DNA from: Shimia sp040225985
GTDB lineage: Bacteria > Pseudomonadota > Alphaproteobacteria > Rhodobacterales > Rhodobacteraceae
Assembly (NCBI RefSeq): GCF_040225985.1
Contig: NZ_JBBPEU010000004.1
Location: 1 to 64,000, forward strand
Length of the DNA stretch: 64,000 nucleotides
Reading direction: 5' to 3'
Every line of letters starts with the position of its first letter. The first letter of the stretch is position 1. The notes under the pieces are model-generated. The model was not told the origin of the DNA. It made no database searches and was given only the letters and a program-made list of their open reading frames with translations. This document shows positions 34,046 to 41,819 of the stretch, one piece after another. The translations under genes and the position numbers were made by a program.

Positions 34046-35041
34046 ATGACAGGTTCCATTCCCTTGATCCGCTCGGGTGCGATTGCCCCGATGCGGCGCT
34101 GGTTGCGCAAAGCCGGGCGGGACGAGACCCCATGCCTGCGGCAGGCCGGGCTGGAGTGGGTGCCGGAGGACGATCCGACCGTGCCCATTCCCCTGCTCGG
34201 GGCGATCGAACTGTTGACAACGATGTCCGGGGCTTTTGGGCCGGACACGCCCTATCGGATTGTCGGGGATGTCGGGGCGTTCGAGATAGGCCTGATCGGG
34301 GTCGAAGGGTTGCAGGGGCCGACGGTGCGGGACGGGATGCGCCGGATTTCGCAGATGATGCGGTTTCATGCCACGCACGAGCTGTTTTCCGTCACGGAAG
34401 AGGACGATGGCGCCATTCAGATCGTGGACGGGTGGTCGATGAACTTGTGGGATGCCGCAGCGATCCATTACGTGCAGCAATATGACGTGGCCCTGATCGA
34501 CGGGATCTGTCAGGCGGCCACGGGGCGGCGGCCGAACCCGTCGCAGGTCTGGATGTTGCCGCATCCCGAACACGGGCTGGCGCATCTGGAGGGCCGGATG
34601 GGGCGGCAGCTGGCCGAGGCAAAGAACCGGGCGTTGACCCTCAGAATTGACGCGGAGGTGGCTGATTACAGCATCCCGCCAGATGTGTCGCGCGCGGCCC
34701 GCAGGCTGCTGCCGGACAATCCAGTGATCCTGCCGCGCGGCGCGACGCTGGCCGAGGATGTCGCGACGTTGCTGGTGTCGATGCTGCCACATACCAAGGT
34801 AACGCTGCCCGGGGTGGCAGCCGCGGCGGGGATGAGCGCGCGTACGTTCCGGCGGCGGCTGGCCGATGACGGTACGGGTTTTTTCGAGATCGTCGAGCAG
34901 GTGCGCGCCGAACGGGCGACCGTGCGGCTGTCAGACCCGAACCCGCCTTCGCTGGGGGCGCTGGCCAAAGAGTTGGGATTCCGCGATCAGGCCACCCTGA
35001 CTCGTGCCATGCATCGCTGGCGGGCGGGCGCGGGGTCGTGA
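34046..35041 (+). CDS. AraC-family transcriptional regulator
   Basis: The protein has 331 residues. The N-terminal domain is the arabinose-binding-like type (PLLGAIELLTTMSGAFGP), and the C-terminal 80 residues hold the AraC helix-turn-helix (AAAAGMSARTFRRRLADDG, then KELGFRDQATLTRAMHRW). The ATG at 34046 is preferred over the TTG at 34001 because GGAGG is just upstream. It is divergent from the sulfatase gene, 161 bp between the starts, and is the natural candidate regulator of that cluster. Confidence 0.82.
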   Translation: MTGSIPLIRSGAIAPMRRWLRKAGRDETPCLRQAGLEWVPEDDPTVPIPLLGAIELLTTMSGAFGPDTPYRIVGDVGAFEIGLIGVEGLQGPTVRDGMRRISQMMRFHATHELFSVTEEDDGAIQIVDGWSMNLWDAAAIHYVQQYDVALIDGICQAATGRRPNPSQVWMLPHPEHGLAHLEGRMGRQLAEAKNRALTLRIDAEVADYSIPPDVSRAARRLLPDNPVILPRGATLAEDVATLLVSMLPHTKVTLPGVAAAAGMSARTFRRRLADDGTGFFEIVEQVRAERATVRLSDPNPPSLGALAKELGFRDQATLTRAMHRWRAGAGS

Positions 35042-35181
35042 GGGCTGTGTTTCTGCTTTGGAGACAAATTGGCGCCAGGGCCGCACTCTGTTTTTGAAAC
35101 CGAGACAGTTTTTGCAATTCGCTTGGAACGTGCCCCGATCTGGGTAAGATGTTTTGAAACAAGATTTCCGGGGGACTCGGT

Positions 35182-35340
35182 ATGAAAAAAGTTATTGTCT
35201 TTGCCGTTTTGGCGGCTGCGCTGGCGGCGTGCAGCACACCACGTTTCAGCGATCCGACGCTGAACGGCCTTCAGTCCAGCTGTAGTGCGGGCGACATGAC
35301 CGCCTGTTCCGAGCTGGCCCACCGGGTGAAGGCACAGTAA
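35182..35340 (+). CDS. Small lipoprotein, 52 residues
   Basis: This is a 52-codon gene with a lipoprotein signal peptide: MKKVIVFAVLAAALAAC, where LAAC is the lipobox and Cys17 the lipidation site. Two more cysteines lie in a short polar tail (SSCSAGDMTACSELAH). A GGGGGA ribosome site is upstream. It stands alone between the AraC gene and the crotonase gene. The function is unknown; small outer-membrane lipoproteins of this size are common. Confidence 0.75.
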   Translation: MKKVIVFAVLAAALAACSTPRFSDPTLNGLQSSCSAGDMTACSELAHRVKAQ

Positions 35341-35444
35341 CGCCTTTGTCAAAGCGGCAAGACCCGACGTCACGGGACGGGTGTCGGGAAAACCTTGCAC
35401 AGGATGCGTGTTGTCTGCTTACCATTGGGTAAGGAGGACGCTAC

Positions 35445-36305
35445 ATGTCACATGTCGTTTACGAAAAAGATGGCCGGATTGGGCGGATCACGCTGAACCG
35501 GCCCGAGGTGATGAACGCAATCTCACTGGAGATGCCGGGGCAGATCGCTGCCGCCGTGGCCGAGGCCGATGCCGACCCCGGGGTGCATGTGATCGTGCTT
35601 TCGGGGGCAGGGGATGCCTTTTGTGCGGGCTATGACCTTACTGCCTTTGCCCAGACGGAAGGGACCAATCCCGGCGTACAGGATATGCCTTGGGATCCGA
35701 TCAAGGATTACCAGTTCATGTGGCAGAACACGCAGGATTTCATGTCGTTGTTCCGCGCCCTGAAACCAGTGATCTGCAAGGTGCACGGGTTTGCTGTGGC
35801 GGGCGGGTCGGATATCGCGCTGTGTGCGGACCTGACTGTCATGGCCGAGGATGCCCAGATCGGATACATGCCCGCGCGGGTCTGGGGATCGCCCACAACG
35901 CAGATGTGGGTGTACCGGCTGGGCATGGAAAAGGCCAAGCGGATGCTGCTCACGGGTGACAAGATCACGGGCGCCGAGGCCGCCGAGATGGGGCTGGTGC
36001 TCAAGGCGGTGCCGGCGGAAGATCTGGACGATGCGGTCGAGGCGCTGGCGGCGCGGATGGCATCGGTGCCGGTGAACCAGCTGGCCATGCAGAAGATGGT
36101 GGTCAACCAGGCGGTCGAGGCGATGGGCCTGAACGAGACGCAGAGACTGGCCACGATTTTCGACGGGATCACCCGCCATTCTCCTGAAGGGATGAACTTT
36201 AAGGCGCGTGCAGAGCAGACCGGCTGGAAACAAGCGGTGCGGGATCGCGATGAAGGCACGTTTGACTGGACAAGAAACGTGGAAATTCCCAAACCCAACC
36301 GCTAG
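35445..36305 (+). CDS. Crotonase-fold (enoyl-CoA hydratase/isomerase family) protein lacking both hydratase glutamates
   Basis: This 286-residue protein has an enoyl-CoA hydratase fold and a clear CoA site (FCAGYDLTAF) and oxyanion region (GFAVAGGSDIA). In enoyl-CoA hydratase the two catalytic glutamates sit in GGCELA and PEI. Here those positions are Asp123 and Ala144, so classical hydratase activity is unlikely. Other crotonases (isomerases, hydrolases, decarboxylases) use different residues. ATG 35445 follows GGAGG. It precedes the second coxG gene by 54 bp in the same direction, so the two may share a transcript. Confidence 0.8.
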   Translation: MSHVVYEKDGRIGRITLNRPEVMNAISLEMPGQIAAAVAEADADPGVHVIVLSGAGDAFCAGYDLTAFAQTEGTNPGVQDMPWDPIKDYQFMWQNTQDFMSLFRALKPVICKVHGFAVAGGSDIALCADLTVMAEDAQIGYMPARVWGSPTTQMWVYRLGMEKAKRMLLTGDKITGAEAAEMGLVLKAVPAEDLDDAVEALAARMASVPVNQLAMQKMVVNQAVEAMGLNETQRLATIFDGITRHSPEGMNFKARAEQTGWKQAVRDRDEGTFDWTRNVEIPKPNR

Positions 36306-36359
36306 GGTCGGTGTGAACCGCCCATCCGGGCGCATGCGAACAGGTAGGAGACCCCCGAC

Positions 36360-36887
36360 ATGCATATGAGCGACCAGCGAGAAATCGCAGCCCCCGTTTC
36401 CGAAGTGTGGGAGGCGCTGCTGAGCGCAGATGTCCTGCTGCATTGCGTGCCGGGCGCCAAAGAGGTGACGGGCAACCCCGAAGAAGGGTTTGATGCCACG
36501 GTGGTGCAGAAGGTCGGCCCGGTGAAGGCCACCTTCAAGGGACATGTGTCGCTGTCGGACATGGTCGAGAAGCAAAGTCTGACCCTGACCGGTGAAGGCA
36601 AGGGCGGCGCCGCCGGTTTTGCCAAGGGCGGCGCCGATGTGAAGCTGAGCGCGACTGATGGTGGCACGCTGCTTGAATACGAGGTCGACGCCAAGGTCGG
36701 CGGCAAGCTGGCGCAACTGGGCAGCCGACTTATTGACGGCTTTGCCAAGAAGATGGCGGACCAGTTCTTTGAAAATCTGCAGGTCGCGCTGGAAGGCCCC
36801 GCCGAAGAGGACCAGGCCGAAGCCGCCGACGGGGACGCCCCGGCAGAAAAGAAAAAGGGCTGGGTCAAGCGCCTGACCGGCGGCTGA
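36360..36887 (+). CDS. CoxG-family SRPBCC protein, second copy
   Basis: This 175-residue protein resembles CoxG at 23499-23951: the same SRPBCC start (REIAAPVSEVWEALLS) and the same LAQLGSRLI segment. It differs by an acidic Ala/Glu-rich tail closing with KKKGWVKRLTGG. Such stand-alone CoxG-like proteins are common in Rhodobacteraceae and need not act with CO dehydrogenase. It sits between the crotonase and the ABC exporter genes. ATG 36360 has TAGGAG upstream. Confidence 0.8.
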   Translation: MHMSDQREIAAPVSEVWEALLSADVLLHCVPGAKEVTGNPEEGFDATVVQKVGPVKATFKGHVSLSDMVEKQSLTLTGEGKGGAAGFAKGGADVKLSATDGGTLLEYEVDAKVGGKLAQLGSRLIDGFAKKMADQFFENLQVALEGPAEEDQAEAADGDAPAEKKKGWVKRLTGG

Positions 36888-37022
36888 TCGGGGCTGACAT
36901 TCGCGGCGTGGCGGCGTATGGCGGGCCACGCGGGTGCGCTGGCGCACAGGACACCCTGTGGAAATCGACGTTTGATCCCCGACCAGCAATGCTATGTTGC
37001 GCGGGGAACAGAAGGGGGCGAC

Positions 37023-37952
37023 ATGGCGGCCATCGTGGAAATCGACAACCTGCGCAAGGTCTATGACGGCGGGTTCGAGGCGCTCAAGGGCGTGACGCTG
37101 ACCATCGAAGAGGGTGAGATCCTTGCGTTGCTGGGGCCGAACGGTGCGGGCAAGACCACCCTGATCTCGACCATCTGTGGCATCACCAACCCCGGATCAG
37201 GGTCTGTGCGCGTGTCGGGGCATGACGTGGTCAAGGACTATCGCCAGGCGCGCCGGCAGATCGGGCTGGTGCCGCAGGAGATCAACCTCGAACCGTTTAC
37301 CAAGGTGATCGACACGGTGAAATTTTCGCGCGGATTGTTCGGAAAGCCGCGCAATGATGCGTTTTTGCAGGACCTTCTAGAGAGGCTTTCGCTGTGGGAC
37401 AAGAAAGACGCCCGCACCCGCGAATTGTCGGGTGGGATGAAGCGCCGCGTGCTGATCGCCAAGGCGCTGGCCCATGAACCGCGCGTGCTGTTTCTGGACG
37501 AACCCACCGCCGGGGTCGACGTGGAGTTGCGCAAGGACATGTGGGACATCGTGGCCGATCTCAAGGCGCAGGGCGTGACGATCATCCTGACGACCCATTA
37601 CATCGAAGAGGCCGAGGCAATCGCCGACCGTGTGGGGGTCATCAACCGGGGTGAATTGCTGTTGATCGAGGAGAAGGCGGCGCTGATGCAACGCTTTGGC
37701 CAGAAACACCTGCAAATCGACCTGCATGACGCCATCGAGACGGTGCCCGACATGCTGGGCAAATACGGGCTGAAACTGGATACGGGCGGACAGACCCTGC
37801 ACTATAGTTATGATACGCGGGGCGACCGCACGGGGATCACCGCATTGCTGAACGATATCGCCGAGGCGGGGCTGGTGTTGCGCGATCTGCGTACCGAGGA
37901 AAGCAGTCTGGAAGAAATCTTTGTCTCGCTGGTCAAGGAGGGCGCGGCATGA
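37023..37952 (+). CDS. ABC-2 type exporter, ATP-binding protein
   Basis: The protein has 309 residues. Walker A GPNGAGKTT, the signature LSGGMKRR, Walker B LFLDEPTAGVD and the switch histidine in TTHYIEEAE are all intact, so it should be an active ATPase. The C-terminal 80 residues are the accessory region typical of ABC-2 exporters of the YadG/DrrA type. The ATG at 37023 has AAGGGGG upstream; the longer reading from 36918 is rejected. It overlaps the permease gene by 4 nt (ATGA). The substrate is unknown. Confidence 0.9.
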   Translation: MAAIVEIDNLRKVYDGGFEALKGVTLTIEEGEILALLGPNGAGKTTLISTICGITNPGSGSVRVSGHDVVKDYRQARRQIGLVPQEINLEPFTKVIDTVKFSRGLFGKPRNDAFLQDLLERLSLWDKKDARTRELSGGMKRRVLIAKALAHEPRVLFLDEPTAGVDVELRKDMWDIVADLKAQGVTIILTTHYIEEAEAIADRVGVINRGELLLIEEKAALMQRFGQKHLQIDLHDAIETVPDMLGKYGLKLDTGGQTLHYSYDTRGDRTGITALLNDIAEAGLVLRDLRTEESSLEEIFVSLVKEGAA

Positions 37953-38710
37953 ACTGGGCGGCGATCTGGGCCATCTACAAGGTGGAAATGATGCGGTTCT
38001 TCCGTACGCTGGCGCAGAGCTTTATCTCGCCGGTTCTGTCAACATCGCTCTATTTCGTGGTGTTCGGGGCCGCCATCGGCAGCCGCATCAACGAGGTTGA
38101 AGGCGTCAGCTATGGGGCGTTTATCGTGCCGGGGCTGGTGATGCTGTCGGTGATCACGCAGTCGATTTCAAACGCGTCCTTCGGGATATATTTCCCGAAA
38201 TTCATCGGCACGATCTATGAACTCCTGTCGGCGCCGATCAACTTTCTTGAGGTGGTGATGGGCTTTGTCGGTGCAGCGGCGACCAAGGCGCTGTTCATTG
38301 GCTTGGTGATCCTTGGCACCGCGACCTTTTTTGTCGATCTGGAAATTCAGCATCCGGTGGCGATGATCTCGTTCCTTGTGCTGACCTGTCTGAGCTTTTC
38401 GTTGTTCGGGTTCATTATCGGCATCTGGGCGCAGAACTTCGAACAGTTGCAACTGGTGCCCCTGCTGGTGGTGACGCCGCTCGTGTTTCTGGGCGGATCG
38501 TTCTATTCGATCTCGATGCTGCCGCCGGTATGGCAGAGCATCACCCTGTTCAATCCGGTGGTGTATCTGATTTCGGGATTCCGCTGGGCGTTTTTCGGAA
38601 TTGCCGATGTGCCCATCGGTCTGAGCTTGCTGGCAATTGCGACCTTCACTTGTCTCTGCATGGCAGCAATTTGGTGGATTTTCCGCACCGGCTGGCGAAT
38701 CCGGTCCTGA
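37949..38710 (+). CDS. ABC-2 type exporter, permease
   Basis: The protein has 253 residues with six predicted membrane segments, ending with the ABC-2 family C-terminal pattern (LFNPVVYLISGFRWAFFG). It resembles YadH/NodJ-type permeases. It is coupled to the ATPase gene by an ATGA overlap; together they would form a dimeric exporter. The S49 peptidase gene begins 103 bp downstream. Confidence 0.88.
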   Translation: MNWAAIWAIYKVEMMRFFRTLAQSFISPVLSTSLYFVVFGAAIGSRINEVEGVSYGAFIVPGLVMLSVITQSISNASFGIYFPKFIGTIYELLSAPINFLEVVMGFVGAAATKALFIGLVILGTATFFVDLEIQHPVAMISFLVLTCLSFSLFGFIIGIWAQNFEQLQLVPLLVVTPLVFLGGSFYSISMLPPVWQSITLFNPVVYLISGFRWAFFGIADVPIGLSLLAIATFTCLCMAAIWWIFRTGWRIRS

Positions 38711-38813
38711 GCCGCGCTCTGCCGTCGGGAAAGTCGGGATATTTCTGCCACGTCGCGTCTTTCCCGCGTGTCAAACCTTGTTTGTCCGGCGGGTCGGTTC
38801 TACATCCGAACTC

Positions 38814-39611
38814 ATGAAACGCTGGATCCCTTTTACAAAGACCCCGCCAACGGTCGCCATTGTCCGCATGCAGGGCATGATCGCATCAGGCAGCAGGGGT
38901 ACGCTGAACGACCGGGCGCTTGCCCCGCTTCTTGAAAAAGCCTTCAGAAAAGGAAAACCCGACGCGGTCGCGCTGGAAATCAGCTCGCCCGGCGGTAGCC
39001 CCGTGCAATCGTCCCTGATCGGGGCGCGCATCCGGCGGCTGGCGGAAGAGAAAGAAGTACCGGTCTTTGCCTTTGTCGAAGACGTCGCGGCCTCTGGCGG
39101 ATACTGGCTGGCGGCGGCGGCGGACGAGATCTATGCCGATGAAAGCTCGGTCGTCGGGTCGATCGGGGTGATCTCTGCGGGGTTCGGCGCGCATGTGTTC
39201 CTGTCGCGTCAGGGGCTTGAGCGCCGGGTACATACCGCTGGCAAATCGAAATCCATGATGGATCCGTTCCGCCCCGAAAACCCCGAGGACGTGAAGCGCC
39301 TCAAGGGGATGCTGGAACAGATCCATGTCAACTTCATCAACCACGTGAAAACGCGGCGCGGGGCCAAGCTCGAAAACGCGCCGGACCTGTTCACCGGCGA
39401 AGTCTGGATCGGTAAGCAGGCCCAAGAGATGGGCTTGATCGACGGGATCGCCCATCTTGTGCCGTTCATGAAAGAGAAGTTCGGTAAGGACGTGACCTTC
39501 CGCAGGTACGGCATCCGTCGCCCGGTCTGGCAACGGTTCGGGACAACGCTGGCGCAGGACGCGCTGAGCGGTCTGGAGGAGCGGGCTGAATATGCCCGTT
39601 TTGGCCTTTAA
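38814..39611 (+). CDS. S49-family serine peptidase (SppA/SohB-like)
   Basis: The protein has 265 residues from the ATG at 38814; upstream readings are unlikely. The S49 core is visible: LEISSPGGSPVQSS, then the nucleophile region EDVAASGGYWLAAAADEIYA and SSVVGSIGVIS. The enzyme cuts signal peptides or other membrane peptides at the inner membrane. It is the short single-domain type, without the N-terminal anchor of E. coli SppA. The GTG of the 54-residue gene begins at the first base after its stop codon, so the two are likely co-translated. Confidence 0.85.
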   Translation: MKRWIPFTKTPPTVAIVRMQGMIASGSRGTLNDRALAPLLEKAFRKGKPDAVALEISSPGGSPVQSSLIGARIRRLAEEKEVPVFAFVEDVAASGGYWLAAAADEIYADESSVVGSIGVISAGFGAHVFLSRQGLERRVHTAGKSKSMMDPFRPENPEDVKRLKGMLEQIHVNFINHVKTRRGAKLENAPDLFTGEVWIGKQAQEMGLIDGIAHLVPFMKEKFGKDVTFRRYGIRRPVWQRFGTTLAQDALSGLEERAEYARFGL

Positions 39612-39776
39612 GTGATTTTCAAGATCGTCACTCTGTTTCTGGTCGGGATGGGAATCCTGGCCATGATCGGCAAGCTGACCTATCCGGGCAAGAAACGGCT
39701 CGAGTCGGCCAAGTGTCGCAAATGCGGACGGTATAGGATCGGCAAGGGGCCCTGTCCCTGCCAGAAAAAGGGGTAA
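39612..39776 (+). CDS. 54-residue membrane protein with a four-cysteine zinc-ribbon-like tail
   Basis: The frame has 54 codons starting with GTG 39612, directly after the peptidase stop. Residues 2-20 are a membrane helix (IFKIVTLFLVGMGILAMIG). The basic tail has Cys35, Cys38 (CRKC), Cys48 and Cys50 (CPC), a possible zinc-ribbon-like metal site on the cytoplasmic face. The antiporter ATG follows 3 nt after the stop, so the gene is packed between two real genes in the same direction. The function is unknown; its position suggests a partner of the S49 peptidase. Confidence 0.65.
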   Translation: MIFKIVTLFLVGMGILAMIGKLTYPGKKRLESAKCRKCGRYRIGKGPCPCQKKG

Positions 39777-39779
39777 GCA

Positions 39780-40733
39780 ATGGAGTGGCTGTTCGCCTTT
39801 CTGGGCTTGGGCATTCTGCTTCTGGCCGGGGACTCACTGGTGCGCGGCGCGGTCAACGTCGCCTTGCGGCTGGGCATTCCGGCCCTCATCGTTAGTCTTA
39901 CGATTGTCGCCTTTGGCACTTCGGCGCCCGAGCTGCTGATCTCGATCCAGGCGGTTTTCAAGGGCGTGCCGGGCATCGCGCTGGGCAATGTGGTCGGGTC
40001 GAATACGGCCAATATCCTGCTTGTGCTGGGTTTCCCGGCCATTCTGGCGGTGCTGCACACCAGCCATTGCAACACGCGCAAATCCTATATGCAGATGATC
40101 TTTGCGACGGTTGTGTTCATCATCATGGCGCACCGTGGTTTTTTCGGGTTCGGCAGCGGCCTGATCCTGCTGGCAATGTTGGCCTATATGCTGTTCGATG
40201 CGATCCGCGATGCGCAGAAGCACCGGCGCGAGGGCAAAGAGCTTGATGAAGAGCTGGAAGAGCCCGAGGGCGCCGATCCTGACATGCCGTGGTGGAAAAT
40301 TGCGGTGTTCCTTGTGCTGGGCCTTGTCGGGCTGCCGCTGGGGGCGGACCTGCTGATTGACGCGGCCGAAGTCATCGCCAGCGATTTCGGCGTGAGTGAC
40401 ACGGCCATCGGCCTGACACTGGTCGCACTGGGCACATCGCTGCCCGAACTGGCAACCACCACCATGGCGGCGCTGCGCAAACAGGCCGACGTGGCGCTGG
40501 GCAACGTGATCGGGTCGAACATGTTCAACCTGCTGGCTATTATCGGGGTCACGGCGGTGTTGCATCCGATTCCGGTGTCTGCCGAGTTCCTTGACATGGA
40601 TCTCTGGGTGATGCTTGCGGCGTCCCTGCTGATTATTCCGTTCGTGTTCCTGAAGCAGGATATCAATCGTGTTTGGGGCGTGGCCTTGACCTTGCTCTAT
40701 GTGCTCTATGTTGTCGGAGTGTTCATTTACTGA
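39780..40733 (+). CDS. Calcium/sodium antiporter, CaCA family (YrbG-like)
   Basis: The protein has 317 residues with about ten membrane segments. The two alpha repeats of the cation/Ca2+ exchanger family are clear: GTSAPELLISIQA with GNVVGSNTANI, and GTSLPELATTTMA with GNVIGSNMFNL. The glutamates in the PEL motifs are the expected ion ligands. A charged acidic loop (ELDEELEEPEGADPD) separates the halves. It probably exports Ca2+ in exchange for Na+ at the inner membrane. Confidence 0.92.
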   Translation: MEWLFAFLGLGILLLAGDSLVRGAVNVALRLGIPALIVSLTIVAFGTSAPELLISIQAVFKGVPGIALGNVVGSNTANILLVLGFPAILAVLHTSHCNTRKSYMQMIFATVVFIIMAHRGFFGFGSGLILLAMLAYMLFDAIRDAQKHRREGKELDEELEEPEGADPDMPWWKIAVFLVLGLVGLPLGADLLIDAAEVIASDFGVSDTAIGLTLVALGTSLPELATTTMAALRKQADVALGNVIGSNMFNLLAIIGVTAVLHPIPVSAEFLDMDLWVMLAASLLIIPFVFLKQDINRVWGVALTLLYVLYVVGVFIY

Positions 40734-40744
40734 CGGGGGCATAC

Positions 40745-41524
40745 ATGACACGGGCATTGGTAACCGGGGCAGGCAAGCGGTTGGGCCGTGCCATGGCGCT
40801 TTATCTGGCGGAACGCGGGTTCGACGTGGCGGTGCATTATGCCAGTTCTTCCGTCGCTGCCGAGGCTACAGCCGAGGACATCCGCGCACTGGGCCGCAAG
40901 GCGGTTACACTGCAGGCGGACCTTTTGATCGAGGACGAGGTGCAGGCTCTTTTGCCCGCCGCGGCCAAGGCGCTTGGTGGGCGGATCACCTGTTTGGTCA
41001 ACAACGCCTCGATCTTCGAATATGACCGCATCGAGACTGCCACCCGCGAAAGCTGGGACCGGCATATCGAAAGCAACCTGCGTGCGCCCTATACATTGAT
41101 CCAGCACATGGCGGCGCAGGGGCTGAGCCCCGACACCGACGCACAAGGAGAGCCGCGCGCGACAGGGCTGGTCATCAACATGCTGGATCAGCGGGTACGC
41201 AAGCTGACGCCCGAATTCTCGACCTATACGATTGCCAAGATGGGGCTGTGGGCCCTGACACAGACGGCGGCGCAGGGGCTGGCGCCGGCGATCCGTGTGA
41301 ACGCGATCGGGCCGGGGCCGACGCTGCGCGGTGCCCGCCAGACCGAAGCCCATTTTGCCGCGCAAAGGGCCAACACCGTGCTGCAACGGGGCGCTGATCC
41401 CGAGGGCATCGTGGCGGCGCTTGGCTACTTTCTCGACGCGCCAGGCGTGACCGGACAGCTGCTTTGCGTGGATGGCGGACAGCATCTTGGATGGCAGACA
41501 CCGGACGTGCTGGGCGTGGAATAA
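40745..41524 (+). CDS. Short-chain dehydrogenase/reductase, pteridine-reductase-like
   Basis: The protein has 259 residues from the ATG at 40745. The SDR cofactor motif TGAGKRLGRAMALYL has Lys and Arg at the positions that bind NADP. NNAS and the catalytic Tyr and Lys of YTIAKMGLW are present. The combination TGAGKRLG with the Arg after it resembles pteridine reductase/FolM-type SDRs, but the substrate is inferred. It follows the antiporter gene by 11 bp. Confidence 0.85.
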   Translation: MTRALVTGAGKRLGRAMALYLAERGFDVAVHYASSSVAAEATAEDIRALGRKAVTLQADLLIEDEVQALLPAAAKALGGRITCLVNNASIFEYDRIETATRESWDRHIESNLRAPYTLIQHMAAQGLSPDTDAQGEPRATGLVINMLDQRVRKLTPEFSTYTIAKMGLWALTQTAAQGLAPAIRVNAIGPGPTLRGARQTEAHFAAQRANTVLQRGADPEGIVAALGYFLDAPGVTGQLLCVDGGQHLGWQTPDVLGVE

Positions 41525-41819
41525 ATCGCCTTTCCCGTGCAAGTTTTGCACGTCTCACGAAGCCGTTACATAAGCGTTACAAAAAATATAATGTTTTCAA
41601 GGATTTGATCTGAGGGCAAATTTTTATTGTTTGAAATCAATGGCTTGAAAATCTGCCTATTTTTTAGGCGCTTCAAGGAAGCAGGTAAAAAACAAGGGAA
41701 AATTCCCGATGCCGGAAAGTTATCTGCAGACTTATCCACAGAAACCGTGGACAGGTTTGGCCTTGCGTTGGCGGGGTGAAGATTGCAGGGGCGGGCAAAG
41801 AATCATATCTCGTTAAACA
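41525..41819. other. AT-rich intergenic region upstream of uvrC
   Basis: This 295-bp stretch, much more AT-rich than its neighbours, lies between the SDR stop and the uvrC start. It contains runs such as AAAAAATATAATG and a perfect DnaA box (listed separately), with a related TTATCTGCA at 41720-41728. I see no LexA-type box for uvrC. It could be just a promoter, or a replication-related site. Confidence 0.45.
41732..41740 (+). promoter_or_regulatory. Consensus DnaA box
   Basis: TTATCCACA matches the DnaA-box consensus TTATNCACA exactly, in an AT-rich region 80 nt upstream of uvrC. One perfect box alone is not proof of an origin. Confidence 0.5.

Noticed and set aside
36918..37022. Upstream extension of the ABC ATPase gene
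   Set aside because: The in-frame upstream start lacks a ribosome site; ATG 37023 has AAGGGGG and fits the family start.
41525..41819. LexA-type SOS box upstream of uvrC
   Set aside because: I found no GTTC-N7-GTTC or GAAC-N7-GAAC pattern in this gap.
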